From positions 706,549 to 770,548 of the forward strand of contig PDUO01000022.1 in the NCBI GenBank assembly GCA_003008705.1: 64,000 bases of DNA, in the 5' to 3' direction. The position numbers and the translations under genes were made by a program. This document shows, in pieces, positions 23,066 to 35,481 of this stretch; within the stretch, counting starts at the first letter, position 1; every line of letters starts with the position of its first letter. The notes under the pieces are model-generated. The model was not told where the DNA came from. It did not search any database and saw only the letters and a list, made by a program, of their open reading frames with translations. This stretch comes from Pezicula radicicola (lineage: Eukaryota > Ascomycota > Leotiomycetes > Helotiales > Dermateaceae).

Positions 23066-25722
23066 GGTGCAGGCTTGATGATTTGATCGTGGTAGCGCCC
23101 GGTTTGATGCGGAGGAAGCACCACAGCCGCGATATGCCTACTAGTAAGTAGACTTGATGAAGCAGTGGAGTCTTGTGATACTTTGTAAAGTGGAAACCTC
23201 GTGAGGAGACCTTCAACTTTGGGCAACGTCAAGAGTGGAGTTGTTACAGGAACAGCTTGGTCTAGTAGTCCGGAGTTGGAATGCGACTGGCGGAAAAGAG
23301 GACGATCGTGAGCCAGACGAGTCGGGCAGGCTCGACCTGCTAGTTGCAAGAGTTGCAAGCATGAACTCTTGACAACATAGGCCCGCGGAGGATAGGAAGT
23401 GCCTGCGGACTCCGCCTTTCCTTGTATGCAGATGTTAACGTACGAAGGGTACAATCGTAGAGATGACGATGTTCCGGAGAAGTTGGTCAAGAAAGTGGGG
23501 ACGTTTCTTCGTTGTCGGTGATGTGATGTGATGTGATGTTGAAGAGAGAAACAAAGGGAGGTGAAGGTGGATGAAAGATAGTTGCTTGTAATTAGCTTTT
23601 TATCAGTGTCGTCGTCTGCTGGAAGAAAACATTTGATTGCTGTTTCCCAGCTGAGCAGTCGAACATTCGTTGCTGCCTTTGTTGCCTTGGGTAGTTATTA
23701 AGCTGGTGTGCACTGTGGTGTGCTTTTCTCATTGCTTGATACCCTCAGGTACAGACCGTACAGTACTGTAGGCAAGGTATTTTTGTAATGATCCAGCGCG
23801 GATGTTGTTGCGCAGAAACAAACAAAATCACAACCAGAAAAGGTTCCCAAATTCTTAGAGTAGCTGTTTAAACTTCTCACTGCATCTGCATGGCCTTCTT
23901 CTAATTATATCACCTCCGATGATCCCTTTAAGTACCCGCAGAAGGCAGAAGCCAGAAGCCCTCACTCATACTTCCACCACAACAAGTTATGATAACTAAA
24001 ATGTCAGCCCACCACCATCTCCATTCCTCCCTGAAACAAACAAGTTAAGACCAACCAATTTGTCAGGCGGTGCAGTGAGAAACAGGCGTGAAGAAGTTTT
24101 GCGTAGCGCTGATCATCTTCCTTCGGAGATAGTGGATGCGGACAATCGCTCCCCTAAAAGTATCTGCCAGTGGTGAGATTCAAACTCTTGGCTCTCAGTG
24201 ACTGCCTTGCGGTAATTACCTTGTTCTATAAGGTTTAAACCCAAAAGACTCACCTTATCAACTCAGCATGATTTCAGTTTAACTTTCTAAGGGTTATGTT
24301 GTGTAACCGAACTACTGTATGTACGAAGTATAAAAGGTACAGTGCAGCAGTTTCTGAACCATAAAGCAAGGAAATACCAACTGTGCCACCACCGCAAAAG
24401 GTGCCTCGCGTGCTTCCTTACTCTGGTATATAAAATATAGTCTTTTTATCATAATTAATTCATACATTACTCGAGCACCTGTTTAAACACAAGACAGTAA
24501 CTACTGGTAGCGGCCCAACCTAAATCTCAGTCAAGATCTACGGCAGATCTACATCTTTCAAACTGGTTTCCAGCACGCAAGGACCCTAGCCATGCCATGT
24601 GGAGAAGGCTATGCGATATCGGGTGCCCTGTCGTACAGGAGCACGGAGGACTTAGCATTTTAGGCATTAAATGCGTCTGTTGTCACCCGCATCAACTTTT
24701 TGTTCCTTGCTTCCCAAACTTTTTCTGTTCCGCTACAGCACAGTAATGAGTTAGTAAGTACTTCCTTTTATCTGCGCTCCACTCCATACAGGACAAAACA
24801 TCAAAAATGTCTCTTTCTGTGCGACGTGGCTCGAGTTAGCTTGAACCCTTGGGAAAAAAGCATACAGAATCAAGTATGTTTGACAAGTCATTTTTTTCTT
24901 CTCTTTTCTAAAGGTAAGCACACGCGGAGATCAACGGACAGTAAGTGGGGTTGAAGAAAGATGCGCAATGTGCATTTTATGAAAACAGGAAGTCAAGCCT
25001 CATTGATCCCCGTTTGCACGTTTGTTATGGAGGGGTCGTGTGCCGATGGATGGCGGATTGAACGGGGTGTTATGCTATGGTTTAAACCAATTTTACCTGT
25101 TGTGAGTGTGCTCCTGCGCCGTTTGATCAAGATGTTATCACTCACCTGCGATAATGTAGAGTCTCTTTTGAGATAGAGTTTGACGGAATGTTTTAGTGTG
25201 ATGCGCTGCCTGTCGAGGGGGTGTTACATAACGCTGCCAAAGTCAAAGTATTGCACAGTACGGTATGTTGCATGTGAAACATAAACAGATTGAGACCTGT
25301 GATAGAAATAAAACAGAACTGTGTACAAGAGACAAAGAGATGTGGGAATGTACATATATATATGCATAGTAAGAACGTATGAGAACCAGTAGACCATCTA
25401 TCTCTAAAGTACAGAGTACCGCAGGTGTACTTTCACCGTGCGAGATCATAAGAAATTGTATACAAAATAATAAAAGGACTTGGAAGCAAATCGTGCGCCA
25501 AAAAATCAACGAATTGTATGGTATCTTTGTAATTTCCTGTGCTAAAACCACAAAAAAGAGAAAACTCGCAGCAAAAGTATGGGTATACGCTGTCCCTTGC
25601 CTTCCCTCCAGTCCCTATTTCCATTCCAAACAGCATAAAATATATCGTATCTTCATATCCTCGTATCCATCCCATTTCTACTTCTCTCATCTGTACTATT
25701 CTTCGAGAGTTGTACTTTGTAT
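23066..25722. other. Intergenic region
   Basis: No gene recognised in about 2.6 kb. Begins with the promoter of the minus-strand gene ending at 21508 and includes a TGATG microsatellite at about 23518-23540. Short open frames are not protein-like. Confidence 0.5.
23518..23540. repeat. TGATG microsatellite
   Basis: About five tandem copies of TGATG within the probable 5' leader or promoter of the adjacent minus-strand gene. Confidence 0.8.
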
Positions 25723-26267
25723 TTAAACCGTAGCGCGTCCCGTGAACCTCGTCCGTGTATGTCCAGTCTTAACAAAGTGGATTGTCATGCCCACGGCCGA
25801 GATGAGCCAAAGCAGCGCATTGACAAGATCAATCCATACCGCATGCTTCATACGTTCGATGCCCGCGTTGCCTTCAGCATTCTCCTTGATGTACATCTGC
25901 AGATATCTTCATTAGCCCTCGCCCCAAAACAATTGCACCAGAGAACGGGAGAGGGCATGAAACGTACATTTCCAAACAAGCCAAAGAGCGCAATCCACAG
26001 AATGAAAAGTATCGCGTCCCAGACGAATAGCATTGGGATGCGCATGAAGAAGGGAATCATGTATAGTACCGCGGTAAAGGCAGCTAATGACGCAACGACC
26101 TCAGCGTATACCCATTTCCCATCGCTGTACTTCCCAGCTTTATTGGCGGCATTGAGGTCAACGCCGTAGAGACCGCAGACGGTGAGGGCGAGGACGAATT
26201 GGATGAAGCGAAAGATGGTGTGCAGGATGTAGGAGAGCGTTAGCTCTATTCCCTTTATGATTCCCAT
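25723..26267 (-). CDS. MARVEL-domain membrane protein (157 residues)
   Basis: Two exons, complement 26267-25968 and 25896-25723, joined in phase 0 across a 71 nt intron (GTACGT donor, CAG acceptor). Four hydrophobic segments fit the tetraspan MARVEL fold: about residues 8-32, 58-78, 80-100 and 122-143. The loop after segment three is acidic and polar (MYIKENAEGNAGIERMK). MARVEL proteins sit in sterol-rich membrane patches, cell junctions or secretory vesicles; yeast relatives such as Nce102 organise eisosomes. Length is typical of small fungal members. The C-terminus is basic and probably cytosolic. Family assignment rests on the topology and on the look of the last exon. Role in this organism is unknown. 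Confidence 0.85.
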
Positions 26268-27352
26268 GGCGATGGTATCGTGGTGTTATGTAGTGGTTTC
26301 GAGAGTTCGAGGCTACGATATCTTCTGCTTCGCGATTGGGAATGCGACACGCTTGAGTATAAGGTAGGTGGTGTGTGTCATTCGTTGGTGAGGGAGTGGC
26401 GTCTTTTGATATCGTCGTTGCTGTTGTCGTCGAAGTGAACGGTCCAGAATCAAAAGAAGGGGTTCATGCAGATAGCAATAACGACTCCTCTTATGAATCA
26501 ACTCCTCGAGATCCCCTACAACAATCACAACCCTTCTTTTGATTGTATGACGATCCTTTACTGTAAATGCTCATGTCCACATTCTTCATCCAAGGTCTTA
26601 CCACTCACAAGCAAGAATTTGACCAAGTTGACGCTGTGATGAGGTTGGTGGCTTCAGTGATGTCATGGTACAAGGTGCTTTGATTGGTTGGACCTGAGCA
26701 TGAGTGGAGTGCGGGTGCTACCGACGCTTTTCGACGTGGCTTGACTTGACTTCAGATGACATTCTCTCTCATCGGGTGGCGTTGCGAATTGCTTCACTTT
26801 TTCTTGCCCTCTATCTCCCGTAGACATTCAAAAATAAATATAATCTCTTGTCGTTTCGTTCTACATATGAGGCATTTTTAGACATACTTTGAGGCCGAAT
26901 CTTTGGCTTATTGAATTTCTTCATGAAGCCTGTTACCATGTGGTGTTTTGTCGAGTTAAATGGGTCCTAGGTTTGTTGCTGTTAAGAAGCTTTGTGGTTT
27001 TTTGTTGAACTGTTGATTGTGCAGTAGTTAGTTGCTCTTCATGTCTTTAGTTTGATGATAGTAAGTAGGCATGGGGTGTACCGTACTCCTCGTCTATGCC
27101 CATGGCTATCTGAAGTCTTGTTTTAAAATACGGGTAGAAGCGCCTTGGTATTGGAGAGTAAGTGTGCTTTTTCTGGGCGGAGGCTGCGGAGTGAAGATTG
27201 AGGTCTTTGATATTACAGTGTATATAGCAATTGTAACTGCAGACTTTCATACTTTTCTTACTATTATCTTCTCTATTTTTTTTTCTCGGGAGTTAACTTC
27301 ATCTGCATGTTACAAGGTTAGGAGATGATTTCGTTGTTGAAGTTGTGGATAT
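26268..27352. other. Intergenic region upstream of the MARVEL gene
   Basis: Contains the promoter of the minus-strand MARVEL gene. No other gene seen. Confidence 0.5.
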
Positions 27353-28314
27353 ATCCTTATCCACCACCACTATTACCAGCACGCTGGTGGAGCATTAGGT
27401 GGTATCCAAGCAGGATTACCATCGATAGCTGGTCTAACATACGGTGCCACATGCCTCCTCCTCTTATCATCCTGTTCACAAACCCAAGCCCTAAAATCGA
27501 CCAAATCCTCATTAGGTCCCGAAATGTCCGCCGCATTCCACCCATTATACCAACTAGCATTTCGTCCACAATTTTTCCTCAAAGCCCCATTATTCGGGCA
27601 CCTAATATAATGCCTGTCTAACCTTCGAGTTTAAAGGCTTCCATCCATCTGACACCCTATTAATTGGTGGTGTGTCTAGTAGAGGAAGGTAAAATTCTGT
27701 TTATGGAGCTTGGTGAAGATCTTCAAGAAATGACTTCACGAAACAAAACTAGAACATGGGTGGTCTGCCAAAACCATGTCGATTTGTTCCACTAAGTTCT
27801 GTATGCCATCGATTCGCATAATGACACACAAACTCTAAATAAGGTGTTATAATTCGTGTTCCTCGCCGTAGTTTTATCAGTTCGTAGGTCATCTCGCAAG
27901 TTATGGCAGCATTTTGTCCGGTGTTGGTTGTTGCTTTTGGTTTTGTGTAGAGTTCTGTTGGTACTTGTGGGATTGCTCGGGCTGGGACAAGCGGGGTTTG
28001 CTTTATTAAAGTTTCTGACACCTTGTACAGCTGCTCGGTAGTTCCGGTAATTCGCAATAGCGTTTTTGAACAGTGTTTGGTCCTACAAGGCGCTCTCTGT
28101 TGAAAATTCTGCTCTTTTCCAAGGCAATAATTGCTGTTGAGCGTCGGCTGCGAGGAACGAAGGGATTCATAGGAATATCTTCTAGGGCGTTAGGATTAGA
28201 TATTTTTGTTAGTTGTCTAAGCTGGCTATGGGCAATTTGAATTAAGAGCATATCTAGCATGAGTTGGAAGCCATTATTGAATGTGGATTTTGAGTCGTTG
28301 CTCATGGCTGCCAA
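27353..28314 (-). pseudogene. Possible degraded gene, unrecognised
   Basis: On the minus strand three neighbouring stretches look like protein but lie in different frames. One starts at 28314 with MAAMSNDSKSTFNN and runs to about 28050. A second reads LPLLDTPPINRVSDGWKPLN (about 27690-27625). A third reads CPNNGALRKNCGRNASWYNG onward to a stop near 27353, with Cys residues and a Trp-rich start. The second and third pass into each other by a one-base frame change at about 27600, with no room for a normal intron. This fits a gene carrying frameshifts, or one with an unusual exon structure. I do not recognise the family. Confidence 0.3.
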
Positions 28315-29389
28315 TGAGCAAAGAACAGGGCGCTTGAGTTTAAGCGACGATAACTGAGAAGGACAAAGGCAACAATGCTCTAAGCTCTTTCAAAGAGAAT
28401 ATGATATTACAATGCGTCAAAGAACCCAGACCACAGCCTAGTTTCCTAGTTTGGAAATGGAGATAAAGAAAAATTGTGGTCTAGAGCGTTTACACGAGTT
28501 TCCTCTTGCGGCATTGAATACGAATTCATTGAACTGCAATAACGAGTAGAAAGTCAATGGTCCTCGTAAATTATATCACAATGGACTTATTAATCACTAG
28601 ACGGTTGTGGGTTTGTTCTTGAGTAATTTGTGAACCGTTGCGGATCGTTACAATACGACTTACACTCTAAGATCTGCTATGCAGTAACGAGTTTTGAGAG
28701 ACCAATCTTACAATACATGATATAGATATCGCTCAAGCCTGAGGAGAGTGGAAACCAGATATAATCGTTTGCTTGCACCTACATATCCAACGGTGGTAGT
28801 GAGTTTAGCTGCATTTGTTTGACTTGCTTCTTGTCTTCACTACTTTATTTGCCCCAAGAAAATAGTACTGAAATCCAATATTCGAAGCGAGAAGTTTGGT
28901 ATGGTCATGACCCATGGCTGAGGAACCTCTGAATCTGAATATCGAATGCTTGAGCCATTTTTCGCAGTCCAGGTGAATTTGAACAATTGGACCAAGTTGG
29001 ATTGTGGTTGTCTAAAACTAGTACAACGACACCCCAATGGTGACCCCTGTGATAAAATACAGGAGTAAACAAATCAAATGACTTAAGGACAACCACTTCA
29101 AGGGATGACCTTGAAATACGCGAGGCTTTTCAGGGGAGAGTATCGCTTAACAAGGAGTCAGGCATGGCAAAATCGCGGGGTTTCTCCCACTCTTCGGTTC
29201 TTCGTCCGAGATATCTAAGATTACCTTCCTCAATTGTCTTCTCCACTATGATAGCAACGTTCCGATGACGACGTTTTTCAAATTAAATTAAATGGCGTGC
29301 GAAGATATAAATTCGAGCGATTGTCCAGAACCTCGAAGATCGTCGCGGGCAACTCGTCGACAAATTTGGAAGTGCAGTAATTGGACGAT
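28315..29389. other. Intergenic region upstream of the PNGase A gene
   Basis: No supported gene. Should hold the promoter of the gene starting at 29390. Short minus-strand frames at 28840-29096 have no recognisable features. Confidence 0.45.
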
Positions 29390-31311
29390 ATGATGATGAA
29401 GGCACTTTCGCTCGGGTTGATCTTCGTTGGGTCGTTGGTCAGGTTCACGGCTGCATTGCCAGCAGCCGATGGGCTCAAGAGAGAAACAGCTAGTGCAGGA
29501 GCATTGGAAGTAGTTCAGGCTCAGGTTCCGCCAAGGATTAATTACGACTCCCCGGCTTGCAAGCAGGAGATTTTCAATTATAACTTCGCGAGTAGCTATG
29601 GCATTCCATACGTTGGTAAGTCAAAGACATTACTTACAAGAACAATTGAAACTAAAATAGCCGTTCAGGAATATACAGTCCTCCCAAGAATTGCAGCTTT
29701 ACAACAACCATCTTCAACATCTCGGTAACCTCAGCGGGTCGCCAGTATGACCGTCTTGCGTTGCTATTCCTCGGAGATCTAGAAGTATGGCGTACTTCAA
29801 CTGCAATGCCCACGGAAACTGGCATCTACTGGACTTACCAAAAGGATATGACTATTTTTGATACTCTACTGAGGACAGACCAGAAAGTCATTTTCGATCT
29901 CAGCAATGTGTATTCAGATGTCTACACAGGAGCATACAACGTTACGCTAGAAGCTTTGTATTTCAACGATCACTATGACAACCTTGATCCGGCAGATATC
30001 ATATATCCTATCTCAGCGCTCGCATCTAGTCGCAACATCTCATCTGTAATGTCTCTTCCTGATGACAATGGCACGGTCTCTGTTACATTCCCGAAGAACG
30101 TCAAGAGCGCTGTTGTTTCCATTCTTGCTTCTGGAAATAGCGCTGAAGAATTCTGGTACACGAATGTGCCTAGCGAATACGTAGATACATTCCCAAGCAA
30201 CCCTGGCTGGCTTTATGGCTACAGTCCGTTCCGTGAGATTGAACTCTTCATTGATGGGAACATGGCAGGTGTCTTCTGGCCCTTTCCACTGTTGTTCACT
30301 GGAGGCGTTGACCCAGGACTTTGGAGGCCGATTGTAGGGATTGACAGTTATGATCTTCCAACATTTGAAGTCGACGTCACGCCATGGCTTCCTCTATTAT
30401 GCGATGGAAAAGCACATACTTTCACACTCAAGGTGGTTGGGTACGATAGTAGTGTGGCTGGGAATATTGCGACTGTTGGGGAAAATTGGTGGGTGACTGG
30501 CTTAGTTTTTCTCTGGCTCGATGCCACAGGGAATCAGACAACAGGAAGTGTAAGTCAATTTTTTCGGTATAGCGGGAACGTGAAAAAACTGATTGTTCAT
30601 TTGCAGAAGATTGAGACCTCTTTTCCCGCCCCAGAATTTTCATTCCACCCAGAAGTAGGCACCATAAACACTGGGAACACAACAACCAACACATCTTTCT
30701 ACTTCTCTCTCTCGGCCAAACGCAACCTCTCTGTCTCTTCTATAATTCATACTTCCTCAGGAAGTAAATCAGTAGCTTGGACACAATCTCTCACCTTCCA
30801 AAATACTCAGAACATGACCTCGGAAGCATACAACCAATCTCTTAGTATGCTTACGACAGGAACCTTCTCCAACTCCCTCTCTACAATTCCGACATCTTAT
30901 TATTACCCTATCAACCTCTTTAGTGCCTATATAATAGCTCCAACGTCAGCAACCCTCTCCTCAGTCTACGCACTTATCGACCGCTCTTTGATCTCCACTG
31001 GTATCAATACCCTTCCTTTCTTAACTGGAACATCAGTTGGAGAAGAAAATTTGGCAACGAGGCAGAATGCATCAAGTAATTATTATTGGAATGAGACAAT
31101 TGTTGAGGGTACAAGTGCAGATGTTGGCATTACTGAGCAGTGGTTCTCGTATGCGGGAGCGCCGGGGAATACCCAAACTGGGGTTATGGAATACTCAAGG
31201 AGACTAAAGGAGGTCGATGATGCAATTACGGTCGATTATTCATCATGGGTAATCATGGATGTGCCGAGTACCGAATCATTGCCTCTCGTTGAAGGCGAGC
31301 CTCTCGTATGA
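29390..31311 (+). CDS. Secreted peptide-N4-(N-acetylglucosaminyl)asparagine amidase A (PNGase A)
   Basis: Removes N-linked glycans from glycoproteins by cleaving the amide bond to Asn. Exons 29390-29615, 29669-30549 and 30607-31311 give about 603 residues. The second intron is a multiple of three and open, so an unspliced reading is possible, but the splice sites are good (GTAAGT ... TTGCAG). The N-terminus MMMKALSLGLIFVGSLVRFT is a signal peptide with likely cleavage near TAALPAADG. Typical family segments are YDRLALLFLGDLEVWRTSTA, PTETGIYWTYQKDM, the FRE(I/V)E-type strand, and WWVTGLVFLWLDATGNQTTGS. Many N-x-S/T sequons indicate a glycosylated extracellular protein. There are three possible start Met codons in a row. 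It lies alone on its strand, next to a repeat-rich block. Confidence 0.92.
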
Positions 31312-32480
31312 AGCATAGCAAGTTGACTCTCTTAATCATGATAAATTATAATATATTCAAACAAGCCTTTTACAGTGGTTATCACCGAAGGTAAAAGGTG
31401 TCCTGTTGATTTCAACCGAGTGCTAAATTGTGTAATAAGTTTTATGTGCCTGGAAATAAGTTGTAATGGGATATCTGCATCACTCCCTTGGAGAAGAGAC
31501 TCTATGGGCTTCATTACCAGTTGATGCCGTAAGTGCAGAATGTTAGATTTGTGACTTTGCAGCTTCTCATTCATTCCTTACCTGTACTCTACAAGCTCCA
31601 TTACTGAAAATAATCTATCTAGAACGAAATATTTGGAAGTTGTCTAAAATTCCCTTCATTCGCGGTAACCTTGCACAAAATACTAAGATACTCGGAATTC
31701 TATAATATTACTTCAAGTTTGCTTTTTCTATAGGACCAAGAATGGAGTCCTGAAGAAGAGTACGTACTGTCTATAAAGTACATATGCAGCCTCATTGATA
31801 TCGACTCATTGTCGCCGGAGTACAAATCCGGCCAGAAGCTAAATGACGGAACGGCTCGGTCCCAATCCACGAACATAAGGTAGTATTCATTCTAGACCCC
31901 AAAAGAAAACCTCGACAGGTAATAAAGCCAAGTCAAAAGTTTTGTCATACAATGCAGCCCCATCACTAGCGGCCCTATTGCCGCTCTTACAATACTCACT
32001 TAGCATATTACGTTCCTTATTCCTCCAAATTCTTATACCCGACCCGAGTATCCAACAGAAAAAAGCAAAGAGAGTTTGAGATAAACTCTAAAAGAACGCT
32101 ACCATGCCTCCTCGCCGTCTCGGTGACGTTTCAAACCTTCACCCGCCCCCACGAGCCTTCAAAAATTGATAGATTTTAACTTTTCGACAGTTGACAAAAT
32201 TATACTTTCTTGATTTACGGTACGGTAATTCTGCAGAGACGGTAAAGTTTCCTGATACGCATGGGATCAACGGTATAGGAAGACGGAATTTTGAAATTAT
32301 CTATACTCTAGGTGATCGGTAGTTGACATCGAACCATTCACCATGTTTGCCATTACCTAACGCGTCAGCAGTCAGCTGGCTTTGCTTTTCCCTCATCAAT
32401 ACTTGTGGAAACTAAAAGGAAACGTTGCATAATTTAGACTGCAGCTGCGTCTTTTGGGGTGACGTGGTGGAAGCTGAGGA
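31312..32480. other. Intergenic region
   Basis: No gene seen. Contains, at about 31815-31835, CCGGAGTACAAATCCGG, which resembles a segment at 20003-20018. Confidence 0.5.
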
Positions 32481-32970
32481 TGTAAGAGTTTGTGCCATTA
32501 CAAATGGCCCACCCCACGAAAATACACCAAAAATGGCGAAATTACACCTTTTTAAATCAGTAACTACTAATTTATTTCTTATAAAATTAAAAAATCTAGT
32601 AGATAATTACTTAAAAATATATATACTATAAGGAATTAATATTTTCTTTAAAATTAAGTGTTTAATATATACTTAAATATAGTATATTTAAATTTTTTTA
32701 AATTTTATATAATTTTATATATAAATTAAGTGATTTTAAGTAAAATTTTCTTTTATACTTAAAGAACATCTTGTAACTTTTTTATTAGGTAAATAAATTA
32801 AATTCTAAAGATTACAAATTAAAAATAAAGTAATTCTTATATATAATCTTTAATTTGATATCTTTATTTCTATTTATTGTTGATTTATAAATAATTTAAC
32901 AAGGTATAATTTCGCTATTTTTGGTGTGTTTTCGTGGGGTGGGCCATTTGTAATGGCACAAACTCTTACA
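32481..32970. mobile_element. 490 bp nonautonomous inverted-repeat element (MITE)
   Basis: The two ends are inverted copies of each other over about 70 bp: TGTAAGAGTTTGTGCCATTA at 32481 is matched exactly by the reverse complement ending at 32970. Identity continues through ATGGCCCACCCCACGAAAA and beyond, with about four mismatches. The roughly 350 bp interior is very AT-rich and has no transposase. I could not find a clear target-site duplication, so the superfamily is not assigned. Long terminal repeats with a noncoding core suggest a MITE or a deleted DNA transposon, possibly mutated by RIP. Confidence 0.88.
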
Positions 32971-33868
32971 GTTAATTGTCTAGAGTTGGAGAGCAAGTCT
33001 GGTGGAAATAATGAATCAGGCTACCGACAAATTTGTTTGCCCGCTAAAAGTTTCTTTTTATTAATGATTGGCAGCTCATTAGGTAAGAGCTATTAGAGAT
33101 TGTGGATGCGTCTCCTGCTATATTTGAGAAGACAAGGCCAAGATGAGACTGGTCGCGAAGCGGCTGTGGATTTATGTAGTGGCAGGCAAAATAGGTTCTT
33201 TTATTACAGTATATTTTATAGGATAGATGAGCAGCTTTTAATAAGGCTTAGAATTAGTGATGTTCATGAGCTCTAAAACAGCGGTTATAGAAAGGTTACA
33301 TCGGTGACAGATTTTGAAGATCATAGATGCAAATATATTCTTACTTGATACTACTTAATTAATATTGTTGCAAGTAATACTAAATTTTATAGACAATCGC
33401 TCTAGAGACGTACGACTGTCGTATGCAATTATAATGTCGTTTCTCAGAAAGGGAGCTGGAGTATGCATAAATAGCATTTATATAGGAGCATACGCTACTT
33501 AAGTAGAGAACCTGCCTAATTTAAGTAACTAACTTACTGCAGTAGCTGATTTAGAGTCAAATAATTTAAATCCAAAAGATCAAATAAGTGGATTGGTCTG
33601 TCTTCTCTACAAGGTACAGTTTATTTGTTGACCTAGTGTAATTATTCGCAAAACTCTTTGTTTAAATTTTTAAAGACGAGTTCTTGTGTAATTGTAACAT
33701 GTTGTAAAGTAGTAGGGCACATTGAATACCATTACACAACGAATCAAGGGGACAATTTATCATTAAAGTGAACTACACAGCATACGGAACAAGAACGATT
33801 TCAACTATATTATTATTATAGATTCAAGAGTCTAAATATCTTTCTCCTTCCCACCACGTTTCCTGATA
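32971..33868. other. AT-rich intergenic sequence
   Basis: No gene seen between the inverted-repeat element and the 3' end of the aminotransferase gene. Confidence 0.5.
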
Positions 33869-35481
33869 TCAGCATTCTCGTAGAACCTTGACAAAGCTAT
33901 TCAAGAACTTTTCGAGCTCCGTTTCGGCACCCACAGTGATTCTCAAGCATGCTTCACAACCAACCTCACTTCCACTATATCGAACTCCAACAGAATGCTC
34001 ACTTTTCAGCTTTTGAGCTACTAAAAGAGCCCGTGAATCATCTCTGATGCGATTCACCCCTCCATCACGCTGCAAAATTGGTAACAGAACAGAATTGGAA
34101 TCAGTTCCTCCAAGAGGGTGATCTACTCCCAGCTCTTCAAACTTGGTTGAAGTGATAGTCTTTAGTAGATTCTGACGATTGGTGATCATATCGTCAATAA
34201 GATTTTGGTAGTCTTTTCGGTGGCTTGGAGATAGCGCTCGTAATGCGAGTATTGATGTCAGTGTACATATATTGAAAGGCATCCGGACCTTTTCGAGAAT
34301 TTCAATGAGTGCAGGTTGTGCAAAGGCCATTCCGAGACTAAATAGGAATTAGAAAGCAAAAAATATCAGAGAGGAATTGAATGTTTACCGAAGGCCTGCT
34401 AAACCGTGACTTTTGCTTAAGGTTTGAAGAACAATAAGGTTACTATACTCCTGGAGCATTGGGAGTACAGTGACGGTAGCTGGTGAAGAGCAATAATCTA
34501 TATATGCTTCGTCAACAACAAGAATACCCTTGAAGGCTACATGGCCGTTAAAATTGATTGTTGTACATTTTAGAAGGTGAAGACCTACCAGGGAAATCCA
34601 GAATATTTTTAATATCAGATAATGGAAGGAGTCTGCCCGTCGGGTTCCCAGGCGAAGCAAGAAATACGACTCTTATCTGCGGGTTGCGGACCAGCTGGCG
34701 TAATACCTGAAGCGAACATGAATGTCAGCCAAGAACTTGCTAGAAGGGAAAACTAAAAGAAAAGAAGTTCACCTCTTCAAGATTCAGAGTAAATAAGCCA
34801 TCTGTTGAATTAAGTGGAACCTCTATCACTTCCACCTCATTGAGCAAGGCTCGGGACTTATATAGTAAGAAGGTAGGTGGTGCGATTAGAATAGCATCTC
34901 TTCTGGTTACTGTACATGTAGAGTGAATAATGATATCGATGAAATCACTTGAACCTAAACCGAGGCATACCCAACGTGAGCCTGAATAAACTGGTCAGTA
35001 TTTTACATGTCTCGGAATTGAAGAAACCTAAGGAAGGAAGCGCCCTCACAAGGATGACCTTCATACTCAGATAGTATAAAGTAAAAAGTCTCATACCTCC
35101 AAGGCCTCTCCATTCTGCCAAATACTGCTTCAATTGTACCTGGGCAGCTGATGGATAGCGGTGAAGAGATGCTACCTCTGGAATTTGCGCAATTGCATGA
35201 TCAAGGGGAGTTGAATTTGACACATGGTTGGAAATGTTTAAACAAGAATTTAATCCCTCGTTAGCATCCAGGAGGGTCTCTGGACGCGGTCCTCCATCAT
35301 CGAAAGTTGGAGATGTAAAAGCAAGGAAGGTCCGAAGGTTGGGACGAATCGCATCTTTCAGCGAGAAATATGGAGGGCCGATTGTTGGCTGGTCGCCAGG
35401 CTTGAATCCGTTCTTACCTAACATCGTAGAAGGTATGAAGCTTGTAGAACTCTCATACCGGGCGTTAAAGTAGTTCGACAT
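33869..35481 (-). CDS. Histidinol-phosphate aminotransferase-like PLP enzyme
   Basis: Five exons, complement 35481-35097, 34981-34773, 34706-34589, 34536-34389 and 34337-33869, give 442 residues with all phases consistent. Fold-type I aminotransferase signatures are in order: RYPSAAQVQLKQYLAEW (about 110-126), VCLGLGSSDFIDIII (cofactor phosphate region), FLASPGNPTGRLLPL, VVDEAYIDY (Asp 246, Tyr 249), and TLSKSHGLAGLRLG, where Lys of about 279 forms the Schiff base. ACLRITVG near the end carries the substrate-carboxylate Arg. The overall pattern is HisC/His5, which transfers an amino group between glutamate and imidazole-acetol phosphate. The usual GSDE is GSSD here and the sequence looks diverged, so it may be a paralogue with another substrate rather than the histidine-pathway enzyme. 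It shares its strand with the aldolase gene 1 kb upstream. Confidence 0.9.

Noticed and set aside
24165..24235. tRNA-like sequence (minus-strand GAGTTTGAATCTC resembling a B box)
   Set aside because: No acceptor stem, no A box and no anticodon arm could be folded around it.
25379..25733. Overlapping plus and minus frames of 64-115 codons
   Set aside because: Ser/Pro/Tyr-rich chance frames in intergenic DNA; no start context, splice sites or similarity seen.
30550..30606. In-frame readthrough of the second PNGase A intron as coding
   Set aside because: The segment is a multiple of three and open, but it has strong GTAAGT and TTGCAG sites and its translation breaks a conserved stretch.
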